Origin: Eleginops maclovinus | Taxonomy: Eukaryota > Chordata > Actinopteri > Perciformes > Eleginopidae | Direction: 5' to 3' | Length of the DNA stretch: 64,000 bases | Assembly (NCBI RefSeq): GCF_036324505.1 | Contig: NC_086356.1 | Span: 11,646,244 to 11,710,243 of the forward strand | Part shown: one piece after another, positions 49,935 to 63,092 of the stretch | Layout of the letters: each line of letters starts with the position of its first letter | Position numbering within the stretch: the first letter of the stretch is position 1 | Made by a program: the position numbers and the translations under genes | The notes under the pieces: model-generated | Databases searched by the model: none | Told to the model about the DNA's origin: nothing | The model's input: only the letters and a program-made list of their open reading frames with translations

Positions 49935-50878
49935 GTAAGTCCCATCTACTCCGTCCACTCATATATAAAAACGTACTTGTACTTAAATGACCTTAAGGCT
50001 GATTTCACAGTCCCAACTCCCAGCTGCATTAAGCGCACTATACTAACTTTACATGAAATTAGGGTGAATTGTTTCGCGATGATGGATTAGCTCTTTGAAG
50101 CAAGTTTCAATTATGTGCAAGTTGATCTCCAGAGTATTACAGTTGATGTTGTTGAATGCAAACCAAGGTATAAAATCAATCTTATAATATACTGTATGCT
50201 TTCAAACATGGTGAGCAGTAATGTAAAATATAAGCAATTTGCACGTAATGGGCTAAAACATGCAAATGTGCCTGAACGGTCTCTTAACTTGAGGAAGTCG
50301 ACTTGAAGAAGTAATCAGAAATACAGAAAGGAGAAGGTAGGATGGAAGTTATATAGTGTAATGAAACAAATCAGAGGGAATGGCAGAGAATGAAAGAGAA
50401 AAATAAACGGATAAATGAAGAATAACAGACAAAAAAATAAACAGTAGAACTTGATATAGGGATAGAAAGGTAAGTCAAATGAGCCCTTGCTGACTCTGAC
50501 ATTGTTTGACAATTAGCTGGCTTGCCAGTCATTGATTTGCTAAAAAGGTCCCAAATTGTTACTTAACTCCAACTGTCATCTGCTGGATTCAGTCCAGTCA
50601 CATATCAAATATCTATTAACAGTTTTGTAGGAAGCTGACCCGAGTGTTATCGCATCCTTATGAAAAACTATCTTTGATCAACAAATGTTGGTTTTGACCT
50701 TGGGTTTTTGATATTGTATTATCAACATTATGTAGAATACTCTCTTTAGTAATGACAAAATCATCCTTTTTTACACATACATATTTTAATACAGTATTGT
50801 TTTTCCAGGTGTTACATCACATAGAAATGTTTTCATATTTTAATATTTGATTTGGTGTTTCATTATTTGTGTTCTCAG
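49935..50878 (+). other. astn1: astn1 intron, 0.94 kb
   Basis: The shortest intron here, with donor GTAAGT and acceptor GTTCTCAG. No repeat or other feature was recognised. Confidence 0.85.
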
Positions 50879-50953
50879 TCCCTGGCCATACGCTAACCTG
50901 GAGAAAGGCTATGACCTAGTTACAGGGGAGCAGGCCCCAGAGAGGATCTTCAG
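50879..50953 (+). CDS. astn1: astn1 exon 6 of 7 visible (ectodomain)
   Basis: A 75-bp exon, acceptor GTTCTCAG, donor TTCAG|GTGAGT, phase 2 on both sides. It reads PWPYANLEKGYDLVTGEQAP, then ERIF, closing with a split Arg codon. The PWPY..L..GYDLVTGEQAPE block is diagnostic of astrotactin-1. It is too short to be found by an ORF search but unambiguous by splice frame and sequence. Its function beyond linking the EGF-like module to the next ectodomain segment is not known to me. Confidence 0.93.
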
Positions 50954-53900
50954 GTGAGTCCTCTGCATCTCGCGAGTGCACGACTTCTGCTGGCCATCTG
51001 TGATAGTGATGATGGTGGTGTTCTTGGCATGTGTTTGTGTGAGTGTTGGCATCTGTGTGACGGAGCATACAGATGAGCAGAGACACATAGACACAGTTTG
51101 ATGGACACACACAAACACCTCTTGCCTCGTTGAAGTCTTACCCATGGGCTTTCATGTAGAAAAATTGCCAAAGGGGCAGTCCTGGATGGACTCCTTAAAT
51201 GCTTTTACTGCCATTTTTGTTTCTCTTCTCATCCTTGATGAGGTCATTGTGTCTGACATGTCTCCTACCTGCAAGCTCTAAGGAATCATTCAGTACCACT
51301 CTGGTTTTTTTATTATAGTCACCATTTTAAATATTTGGTTAACAGTCCTGATCACCCTATCTCTCTCCTTTGATTGTTCTTCACTCGCGTTCATGTCCAA
51401 ATTGAGCTAGTTCTAGCTCATGATTTGACTTCCTGCTCATCAAAGGACACCCAAACTATAGTATTTGCTTGGCAAAAGGCTGTAGCAACAAAGTATAGCA
51501 CAGCATTATGCACTTGTTTATATGAGGGGTCAAAATGAAAAATCTATTATGTTTTTTCTTCATTCTCCACCCCCCAAAATTCAGTAGATGATAAATATAC
51601 CCATTTTAGGAACCGTCACACCGTTTGAGATGTGATGATTGAGGTTTGAGGGTTTTATATGAATTACAGATATTTCAAAAAGCAGTGGGTTAAAAATGAC
51701 CCCTTTGGTGGTTGTAGTGTTAAGTCAAATATACTGGATGTGCAATGCAAGTCAGATAGTTTTATGACTAGGTAATTGTTTGAGTTAGTTACCATGTGAA
51801 TGGGGTAATACAGTGCATTGTAACCCCAAAGAAACATTTAGCCTCTCTGTCCATACACCTTTCAAAAAATAATATGGCTGAACATTGATTCAGTTTTAGA
51901 AGATATGATTCAAATTGATTTCACCCACACGACTCCTTTAGTCTGTATAAGTAAAGTCGGAAGTGTCCTTTGTCACACAAATCTCACTGCTCCTCGCGTT
52001 TACCTTTCAGAGTTAGCTCCTTAACGTTTTTCGACTCTAGGAAATCAGGTAATCCACAATCTTTGTTCAAAGTATATTCCACCTTTCAGCTGTCCACTGC
52101 CAGTTAAAAGTGCTACAGTATGTTGGAGATGGGACTTGAATGATGCCCGCCTACAGTACACACACTCACACAAAGGCAGAAACCAAATCTACTGCTTGGC
52201 TGAGAGCAGTCAGACCGGAGTTTGTGAGAGAAGAAAGATGAAAGGAAAAATGCACACACACTCACACAGATAGCAGACCAAATGAGTAAATGTGCAGCAA
52301 CCGAGTGGAAACCCTCACTGTGCTCCTGTTGGAAAGGGTCTGTATCAGTGTGTAGGGGAGGATCGGAGAAAAGGCTGCATACTCCTCAGTGTGACAGTGT
52401 TGGAGTCAGTCCTACGAGAGAGTGGTTTACCAGATGGCGATCGTTGTGGGAAACCAGTGATGTCTCTCGCTTTTTTCAGATGTTAGGAGAAAATGAACAT
52501 CTTGTGATTTGAAGGATTGCTTGGATAAAGATGTAACGGAGACAATTTCCACATTTAAATGTTAATACACAACATTTTGAAATATGAGGTCAGGAGTGTA
52601 GTGCATTCAAATGATCTGATCATGATGTACTGGCATGTTTAGACATGTTGAAGTTGTTTTAATGCTGAGGTTTAGCAGTCCAGAAAACAGGATCCTCTGT
52701 AATAAGGTCACACCAAAGTGTGTTTGACATAATGTCAGCAATATTTAACAATAGTAAAATGTATACATGACTACATGAGCTAAATATGCTCTTTGTAATA
52801 CCTTTTTGTATGTTACCTTTTATATGGGGTCTATCAAATTTATATTTGATATTGCATAAGAGAGCCACTTGTTTTTTTTTTTACTTGTAATTCTTATTTC
52901 ATTACTCATCATCTAATTACAACCCTTAGTGTGTACTACTTTTCCTGTGTTTTATACCAATTATATTGGCTTGAAATGAAGGAGTTATATTTTAAGCTTT
53001 TATAAGCATGGCCATTAGAGTTTGTTTCTAAACTTCTAGGAATAAGTTATATTGCCGCCCACCTGCTCAGATTAAAAGCACAGCCATGTTCTTTGTGAGG
53101 CCAGGTGTTGCTATTCCCAAGTGACAAGTCTCGGCCCCCCAGGGCGTCCTCCTGAGGATTTTAATCTTCACTCGCGAGAAATTTCTCCGGCAGAGCCAAA
53201 TTATTTTTAAACCACCCTGAACTATGGTCATCAGCAAACATGTTGCAAAAAGTGTTATGTTTCATAGCACATTACGTTTAAAGACAGGAATATTGATTTT
53301 TCAAATTAGCAATAAAAAAGCCAGGTCACCACAGCTACTTCTAATTTATTCTTTCAGTTTCCATCAGTGTGCATGGACAACATGTGAATACCAATTGAAT
53401 GTATTGCCACGCAGTATTTCCAGCAATTATTCAGTAGTGAAATATTTCCCTTGACTATAATACAACTGTGTAAATTGGGTTTTTATTGAACTGAACTGAA
53501 TATATGAAAACTACACGAGAAGGCCAGCAAAAAAATATACTGTATCTTGCTGTCTTCCTGTCAAATCCTTATCACCCATGTACTATATTCCTCTTGCACA
53601 TTCCTGCACTAATATCTTTGCATGCTGAAGATTGCGTTCACATGATACGCGATTTTCTCTTTGCTTAGTGCGAGGTGGGGCACAAAACCTCGCGGTCAGA
53701 ACATCCAGTTAGTTTTGTTGCTGCGTTTACGTCCTCTGCTAGCTTGCGACGCCTAATACAGCTGTTATCTAATTGGTTCAGCCTTGAAAAGTCAGCGGTA
53801 ACTACGTGAAAGTTGAAATAATTTTAACTTTGAGCTCAGCGTAAGGCGAACAATGCCGAGGGTGGCTCTTTCGCCTAGTCGGTGGTGTCACTCTCTCCAT

Positions 53901-54054
53901 TGAAATACAACATCAGCGCAGAGCCGTTTTGCTGGTTGCCATGTGAATGCAGCTTTATATATATACTGCAAAAACAACTATGAGTAATAACAAAATGTTT
54001 GAATGTGGCAGTAGTTTGATTGACATTTATGTTTTCTCCTGGTTGCCAACACAG
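50954..54054 (+). other. astn1: astn1 intron, 3.1 kb
   Basis: GTGAGT donor, acceptor CAACACAG. It contains a probable MITE (53634-53950) that ends only about 100 bp before the next exon. Nothing else is recognised. Confidence 0.8.
53634..53950. mobile_element. Probable MITE with short GCRTTCACATG inverted ends, CpG-richer than surroundings
   Basis: The left end GCGTTCACATG (53634-53644) pairs with the right end CATGTGAATGC (53940-53950), with one mismatch. The interior is visibly richer in CpG (TACGCG, CCTCGCGG, TTGCGACGCC, AAGGCGAAC) than the AT-rich intron around it, which suggests an inserted element. It has no coding capacity. Target duplication and family are unresolved. Confidence 0.45.
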
Positions 54055-54192
54055 ATCATTCTACAGTCTGGGCCAAGGGCTGTGGCTGCCCGTCAGCAAG
54101 AGCTTTGTGGTGCCACCAGTGGAGCTGTCAATCAACCCCATCGCTAGCTGTAAGACAGACGTGCTGGTTACTGAAGACCCGGGAGAGGTCAG
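54055..54192 (+). CDS. astn1: astn1 exon 7 of 7 visible (ectodomain, before the downstream EGF/MACPF region)
   Basis: A 138-bp exon, acceptor CAACACAG, donor GTCAG|GTCAGT, phase 2 on both sides. It begins with the completed Arg codon and reads [20 protein letters not shown], then [20 protein letters not shown], then DPGEV with a split codon. This block is very strongly conserved in astrotactin-1. An alternative donor four bases upstream (GAG|GTCAGG) is possible but weaker and would change the frame. The continuation expected in this family was not found in the remaining 9.8 kb, so the next exon probably lies beyond the window. Confidence 0.93.
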
Positions 54193-57100
54193 GTCAGTCT
54201 GACTCAGCTCACAGCTCCACACTTGTGTTGAAAAGGGGAGTGCTCTTTGGCTCAAATCTGGTTCAAATGAACTATGTTTTGTGTTGCTCTTTTGCGTTGT
54301 AGAGTGCAAAAGTTCCTTAGAAGTTTAGTTTATATGAGATATGACTATATACATGTACCATGAATATAAATTGTGGCTGTTTTATAACTGGCTGTGTTTT
54401 TCTGAGGGCCGAATACTAATTTTGCATCATTTGACATTGAAAATGTAGGTAAGCATTAAAGATTAGCATTCTGTATGTACATGATGAGAAGGTTTGAGCC
54501 TAATACTCATCTACACAAGACTTGAAATGAAATAACATGCAATTACCCATTAACCATTTTTTTAAGTAATTAAAATTCAATAAGGTATCAGATTTATAAT
54601 GGCTGAAGTGACAGGCAAAGCAGCATTACAAAAACTTTTGACTGAATCTAAAAAAATAACTCCAAACAGGCAAGAAGTGTCAACAAGGTTATGATTTTGG
54701 CAATCCCAAAGTGCAATAACAAAAAACTGGCAACAACAGGACGTGTTTTTCTCATCCGTCCAGCCAGTACGAGCTGGCATGCATCAGTGCAGCTGAACAT
54801 CACCAAACACGTCAGAGCATCAGCTGCAGATTGAATCAATCACCCATCTAGTGGATCCAACTGACACCAGCCTGGGAAGTGATATTTTATTTGAAAACCC
54901 CTATTGTCTGCCTTTCGTGCATACACACATGTTGCACTCAGTACATAATTTAAAAAGAAAGAATACTATTGTTATACAGGAGTGCAGTACAATGTATGCC
55001 TGTGCATCACTAAACTGAATGTTCTCTTAAATTACATTAACTTAGACGACTAAGACTTTTGCACTTGTGCCCAACATGGAGACCAAATAGTTCCAACAAT
55101 TCTGGACATAAATCCTAACAATAAATGGTCAATTTAGCAAATAAAGCAAAGGAAAGTCTAACAAAGCTGATCAAATCAGCTAGAAAAAACTGCATTGAAT
55201 TTGACGTTGGTATTTTGCGCCATGCAGTATTGCACCACTCAAAGAAACATTTCAAGTTGGCAGATGGTAGGAACAAAGCCCTGTCCCTATTTTAATGTGT
55301 GTTATCTTATGTTGTACTTTTGATTTGTAAAGCATCCTTCATTACACAAAGTACAGTTTAATGTTATTTTATGTATTTATTTATTAGTCAAGCATTGTGG
55401 CTTGACTCAGTGACCGGCGCATTGAGCCTGTTGTGACAGATGGAATCACTGATCTTAGTGTTCACTGGTCAGCAGCTTCACCGTGAGCATGCCGAACCAG
55501 GAGAGTGAATGCATTTGTCTTCCCATCACCTGTACGTGAATATGCCAAAAATATCAGCCCCTTAAAATAGAATATTGCTCACTTTACCTGACTGGAAGTA
55601 TGATAAGAATCTTTTCTGCACTCCTTTATGGAGGAACAGCCAGGTATTTTTATTATTCTATTATAACTCCTGTAATAATATTGAGTTTTCTCACATTTTC
55701 TGTGGAGATGTTTCTTTTGCATTTGTCTCGATGCTTTTATGTTTTGTATAAAGCATTTGAATTTACCCTGTTGCCTTGCATTTGTTAATTTTGACAACAC
55801 AAATCCAATAAAGTCATTTGTATTTCAGAACGCTTAAATCACAGCCCTCACTGAGAACTGACTTTGCATTGTGTGTCATATAAATGCTTGTTGCAAATGT
55901 GATCCACTATCCAAACTTTTTACAGCCGTTATTAAATTGCCTAAGGGGCACAGAACTCCCGAGGCAATTGTAAACATCTGCCTACTCTGACGTAAATGAG
56001 ATTGGAGTACGGCTCTCAATTAATTAGCTAAGGTATGTCACTTACTTAGAAAAAGGGTTGTGATGTTGAGCTGAAAAACAAGGACATGTCTTTTAGCGAC
56101 ATCTGTTTATAGCCATGCATTTTCTACATGAGGAGGATGTTGCTGATTAGATTCAGAATATTTGCAATAGGTTATTTTTTTTAGCTATAAGCTAAAGCAG
56201 TTCTTTCAAAGCAATTATTGCCTTTGTACATTTTCTTTTTTTCTTGACTGTCACTCAAGTGCCACCGTTATTTCGGGATGAATACACTTGCTGGTTTACG
56301 TCACAAACGCAGGTGCATATTGAGCACTTTGGTATTGAGCAAGAACTTAGCTTTTGTCTGCTTTACAGCAAAGGAGCTTCATTCGGGAAAGCAAGTTCAG
56401 CTAGTCATCAGTGAAAGGACGTGCCCTTCATTAAAGTGGCGAGCATGCCGGATTTTGTCACTTCTTGGAAGTACACCAGCAGTATCTTTAGAATACACCG
56501 TCTGCCTCAATGTATGAGCTCCATTTAGAGATTACTCATTTCAAATATATTTGTTAATATTGGGAACTTTAATCAGTTATTAATCCGACTCCGATTTGCC
56601 ATTGTAATAAATAAGAAGAACGCCATGTTTCTTTGTTGCCTATCTGACTTAAATAAGAACTCATTACAACTAGACGAAATGCAGATTGTATGACCGATTT
56701 AAAAGCAGGCTTTAATTGGAATAATAAGTTCATGATTTGTACTTGCTTGATGATCATTTTCTGTAACATAGGAGGATCCTAGAGATTGTCATGAATAATG
56801 CAGACCTCTTATTACCCAGCATTTTTGCACAACAAAGTCTTGTTGGATTTTATGGAGTTTCTGGCTAATGCGCTTTCCTAATGTGTTTATGCAGGCATTG
56901 ATACGATCATTCAGTCTTAATAAACATGTTTGTGCGAGAAATTGTGAAATGCACGGTAGCTGTGGCACTTAAAAGGATGCATCCAAGCTTCATTGGCTGG
57001 AGCCCAATGAAATGTATTATATATTAAAAAGTGAGTGTCAAGGTAAGTGTTAGCTTAAACAAGCTGAGCTTTAAAGTGAATATGTTGCGTTCTGTTTGTA

Positions 57101-60100
57101 TCAACATCAATAGACCTTGCATAATTTAGGTTACTTTACCAAGACGTCTGATTTACAATGATGCACACAGTTTGTTTAGATTTGTGTCAGGTACATGGCA
57201 TATTCTCAAAGAAAAGTACCTCTATAGGCAGCCTATGCTATGTGGAAGTATGTTGTAAGGTCAGTATTATTTGTCCAGTGCAGTAAAATAGAATATTTAC
57301 TTTTGGTGATTCTCTGGATAACTCCTCAGGCCTTGCTTTTCGCAGTTTTCAATTAAAACTTTTTTTATATTGAAATGATTATATTACCTTTTCTGTGTTT
57401 TCAGCTATTGAATCACAGCTTTCATATCAAGATTTGTGTTCAGTTTTTGATGGTTATGCAAATTCATCACAGAGTGGCAGTTCTTTGTCAGATCCACAAA
57501 GTCAACCTTGACCACAGGTGATCTTGTTTTTAGGCTTGAGCAGCAAATGCAAATGTCAGTTCCCTGCTCCACAGGGTGTGCAGAACAAATTAGAGGATAA
57601 GACCTGTGTGAAATAGAAAGTGCCTCCATGATTTCCCTCTCACTACACCTTACTTTTGATGGCTTTTTTGACACATGCTTGACATTAAGGATATCAGCTT
57701 GTGTTAATGTTTACCTATAAAATAATAAAACGTTGCCGTAATTACATAAAAACTGAAGATAAAGCCAAGCTCTATCTCATAGATTATATCTATTTGTTTA
57801 CATTATTTTCACACTTTAATGACTTTGCAATCACAGCCTCTGGCTTTTAAAACCAGACTCTGTAGAGGAAGATTAATTCAAGTGGAATTACTGGAAGTGT
57901 TATCTAAATACAGGAAACCGAATAGGGACATATTGGGTCATAATAATAAAATCAGAGCTTCTGCTTTGCAAAGTTCAGCACATAATGCTGTTTTTATTGC
58001 ATGTATAAAAGGGAGGGTTTACAAATTGAGACGATCACTAAAAACTGTACATTCTTTGCCACACGTCATTCCTTAATCAGTAAATTAAAGTCTTCAATTG
58101 TTTTATTTGTCTTTTTAGGATTCTTTGAGTGGATAATGCATTGCCATTGAGTCAAACACAAATGACCTGTGTGTGTGAATTAGCCTCCAGTAAATAGTGG
58201 CCTTGACAGTATCTTTTCTTAAAAGTAAATATTCACCCACTTTTCTTTACAGCAGAACCCTGAATAGAGTGCAAAGCATAACATATGCTCTACTGTTCTG
58301 CTGTGTAAGTTTTTGCTGTAGTTAACTGATCAATAGCTGCATATTTCCATTGTGCTGAGAAAAAAAGAACCATAGCCTATGCTTCGCTTCATAGCAATTA
58401 TTATAATGTGTGAAATGTGAGCTTACCTTGCACTTTCCACTGTACAGTAATGTTTGCGTCAATGACTGTAAAGCGTAGAAGTTGTGCCTCAGTTAATTTG
58501 TTCTATTCCCAAACATTTTATCTAATTGTCATATTTGACGAATGAGTTCTCTGACTCGCTGTCCCACTAGCAGTGATTTAAATTGAATCAATAGCTTTGC
58601 ATTCCTGCTGCTTATTTTTGAACCAATGCCAGTGTCATCAAACACTTCATGAACATTAAAGCACACCATAACTCAGCCACTCTTAACTGAGCGACAAGTG
58701 GAGTATTTTTGTCAATAAGGCTCTGTTTATACCCCTCAGTATCCACTGACACCCCACACTGGTGATTAATGACCTCACTCGCTGCAATCAAGTGAACCAT
58801 CCAAACTTGCCGTAGCCTATGTGACCTCAAGAAAAAGCAAAAAACATGAAGTACATCAATCCCCATCCTTTTTACGCCTAGCGCCCATCAAAAAAAGATT
58901 ACAACTCAAAGAAGAGATATTTGTGTTGTATGACTATGGTTTACCTGCTTTCTTCACCCACTAGATTTTCTTCAGTGATTACGGCCAGCTTAAAAAAATG
59001 CACTCTGTTCAATGACGAAAGAGCTTGATGAGAGTCAGCATATTTGTGGGGAGCTCGAACAAGAGCATTAATCAAGTGCAGGGGCAGACCAATAACGGGC
59101 TCTGTAATCATGCTGGAGCAGCGCTCTAACTTTGGGCAGCGTCTCCTCGCCATTCATCATCTGGAAAAGCAGGAGGCAGAGAAGGAGATTAATAACAAGT
59201 GCATTAGTCAGTGTTTAGATGCAACCAATGTGCTTCTGGGTCAAGCAACGGAGTCACAGTGCCAAAAGAGATGATCTTGATTAGCAAATGATTTGTAAAA
59301 GAAACATTATCAGGATATAAGTGTGCTGTTTGGTAACACATATGTGAGGAAGGCTATTAGAATATTGTTGTTTTCTCTCCTATACATCTTTACTGTATGT
59401 AGAAGTCTGCTGTTTATTAAACAATGAAAGCCACATTTTTACTTAATATTTCAAGCACACTGCGCAATGATTTAGTATTGTGGGAAACATTATAGGAAAC
59501 TTCCAACATCCTTATTCTTGTGTTTTCCTCATCATGTGTGTCCCCAATTTTCCTCCTTCTGGACGGTCTTGCAACAGGGATCTTGGAATTGATTGTTTTT
59601 TTCATCTTCAACTCCCTCTATCCAGAAGGCGGGTCTGTTAGCATGCACCTCACATCTGAGGCAACCCATTATTTTTGTCTGCCTCACCTTCTACACCCTC
59701 TGTTTTCCTCTGAATTAAGGAGTCATTTGTCAATGCTTTGAGTGCCTGCCAGAAAGAACTGATGCACAGAATGCCATGTGTTGCCTGTCTAATTCAGAAA
59801 AAATTGAGTTGCCAAATAAAGAGAAGAAGAATAAGACATCGGGGACCCGAGACAGAGAATTAACTTTTAAGATTGTGGTTCAATACAATAACAGCACAAT
59901 ATTCCTTTCTGTCTGTGCTAAGCAAGAGGGCAACCCAGAGGCAGTTACTAAATCATAGCATGGAGGATGGGGGTCTACAAATACAAACCAACAACAAATG
60001 AGTTTTTAACATCAATATTAGTTTCAATTGTAACCTGACCCACCGCCCTTCCCGTTATCCTTTGAATCACATGTGCACAATGTACTTTAACGCACACGTT

Positions 60101-61397
60101 GATTGTGTTAGGGATACATATACAATTGATAATGCATATACACATACAATCACTCAGCAGTTGAACAATGAAAGAAACATTTTATTATTCATGCTGACTG
60201 ATGCTTCCTGTGTGAGTGTAAAGTATGCATGCCACAGTTTAGCTCTTTATTGATTCTCTACCCACCCCCTTAATGCAAAGTGCCCTCCAAAGACACTCCA
60301 GGGGTTTTGGGTTTATTGGATCTGCATCAGTTTGAGAAAGGGTAAGTCTCTACCTGTCTAAGAAACAGATGCTACTGGATGAAGATAATATTCATAAATG
60401 CTGCGGTTTTTGTTATGAGAATATAAACATTACGCCGGCAAATGATCCCCATTAGATAATAGGTCCAATCAACATGAGTGTTCTGATTATCTGTGTATCA
60501 TTGATTCACAAATGTCTAAATTGTCATGCATTATTTAAACTAGGTGTTATAAAATCAAGAATTATTAAGACATTGTCGAAAGGATCTGGTATTCATAACA
60601 CAAAGCTTGTCCCATTTCTAACTGACTCTAGTTTTGCTTTGGGATTCTTCTGTGACCCCAGCCACTGACGGTGACAGCTTACCAGCCATTGTTGCGTGGC
60701 AACATAAAAACAAACACCTGTAATAGTTATGTATCTGCATTATGCAGACACTCCCATCCATCAGGAACAATAACAACGGTCCACACCTCCCTGGCATTTC
60801 TCACCATGGACAATTCCTAAATAAGACTTCAATCATATATCAAGGAGTTTGGACCCAAAAGCAAAGCTGTGTGTAGAGGTGAGCACCACTGCATTGTGTT
60901 AGTACCTCTGAAATCAGCCAGCTTCCCAAGAAAGTGATTATATTCCATCTTTAAGGGCAAGTTTCCATTGCCAAGCGCTTTAATGACTAAATCTGTCCTT
61001 TACCCAGTGGACATTGCACCGAGCTCCACTTTTTGGCTTGCAGGGTTTTTTGCTCTCAAACATTTTAACAGCAGGTTTGTCCCAAGATTATAATCATTCA
61101 TGTTCAATGCAATAGAGAACCGTTTTTCCATTTGCAGCATAAAGTCAAGCATTGAATGTCAGCATTCTGTTTTCGATATTCATCGAGGCTCAGCTGAGGT
61201 CTTGAGACGGCCCAGTTTCTTGAGGATACAGAGGCATACATCAGACAGTTTGCAGATGATTGTCAATGTGACACATCAATATGTCCAAGTCTAAGGCCCA
61301 TGTGATTCTGCCAGAACTACCAAAGAGGAGAGAGCAGAAGTCTTGAATAGGGTGAAGTGTAGCAACATGGTTTGGAAAAGAGACTTATCATTGATGG

Positions 61398-61437
61398 GTG
61401 GATGGATGGATGGATGGATGGATGGATGGATGGATGG
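61398..61437. repeat. GGAT tetranucleotide microsatellite
   Basis: About nine to ten uninterrupted GGAT units. Confidence 0.96.
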
Positions 61438-63025
61438 GCCACCAAAACAGAAGACTGTAATAAATTGTCAGAAATACATTTGACATTGAAAGGTTGCATT
61501 TGTGCATCAAATTTGAGTGATGGGAATTACTATGGGTGACAGGAATACTTACATGCATAATGGGTCTATGGGGGCTATAACTACATCACCAGTTTATATT
61601 AGGAACCATGACATATTTCTTAAACTGCTGAAAACAGTACGTGACACTTTGATTATATTGAACTGTTTGAGTCTAATAGGATTGTTTACACAAAAGGTTT
61701 CATATTGGTTTTAAACATTGCATTCTAAACCTTGTCTTTATTTCACTCTCCCTCCTGTGGTAAACATACTCTTTTTTATAATAAATGTTTCCCTCTTTAG
61801 TTAATGTCATTCCAATGAATGTGCTCAAGTCAAATGAACCATTACTTTAATTAGGTTACCATTAACAACACAAAAGCATAGTAAGCGAGCTCCCGTATTA
61901 TTTTGTTCACAAAAGAACATAAACAAACTCCTAAACATTAACAAAGTTGAATAATACACACATTTTGGACTAATATGTTACTTGTATGTGCTTTTTTGGA
62001 CAGATATTATTGTATCCAGTGTGTGTGACACTGTGCCATTTGCCATCAGATTTTTCAAAGGGGACAGTTCCAATGTTTGCTCACAGAAAGAAGATGTGCA
62101 AATGATGGTGGGGTTTGCCTATAATATCCAAAAATAAAAAATAAAGCCTCGCTGAAAACCATGAGTTATAAAGCAGCATTCTAAATGCTGAACACACATG
62201 GGCAGAAATGATTAAAAGGGAAAGAAAAATAGTTTTTTGTAATTGAAAAGGAAGGGAGGTGTTGGCCCACATCTACCTGAGTGCATCACTGCTTAAATAA
62301 GTAAGATATGAATTTTTGAAGTTTTTTTTTGATAATGCAGTGCACAGAGTATTCATACCTTTTTGATGAATTTTAATGCATTGCCTTTCATCTTTGCCTA
62401 AAGCCAATGACAAGGTCAATGTACAATTATTTTCGGAAACATAATTGACAGTAAAGGCTGAGTCAATAAGAGTTCACTTTGCAATCTTTGTTCTGTGAAG
62501 TAACTTTCCAAACTTCATGACTTTGTTGTAGCTTGTATCCAATTTGTAAAGAGATGTTTTAATCAAATAAACAGCAATGTCATTGACCCTATTATTGGGT
62601 TCAGGGGTCTCACCATTGCCTCATAAACAACCCAAGTACACAGTGGCAAAGACACACAAGAACAGTGACAATACTCCAAAATCCTGTGCTCAGCAGGGCA
62701 TCTGTCTTCCCATCATACAAGATGTTGTTGCTGTTTGTAGTCTCGAGTCACCATCACAACACACTGTGGTCTCTGAGGCCCCATTGCATCAGACAGTGCT
62801 TTTGTTTCTTTGCAAAGAAAAACACAGGGGTTGCTTACCCCTTCGTTTTCTCTGACAGCGGGCCTGCAGAGCTGAGTGTATGGGCATGGCTCAGCATGCT
62901 GAAGGGAACACAGCAGCTGAGCTATACAGCATGGTCAAGCTGACATTTCTCAGAAGAAAGCACAAAGATATGGCTATTGGAAAAGATACTCTCCTCTGCT
63001 GTTTGTAATGATGTATTTCCAAAGG

Positions 63026-63027
<2 letters not shown>

Positions 63028-63091
<64 letters not shown>

Positions 63092-63092
63092 A
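63028..63092. repeat. CA microsatellite
   Basis: About 60 bp of CA repeat with one T interruption near the right end. Confidence 0.97.

Noticed and set aside
59160..59200. AGCAG followed by GAGGCAGAGAAGGAG, considered as the start of the next astn1 exon
   Set aside because: The translation does not continue as an astrotactin and no matching donor was found.
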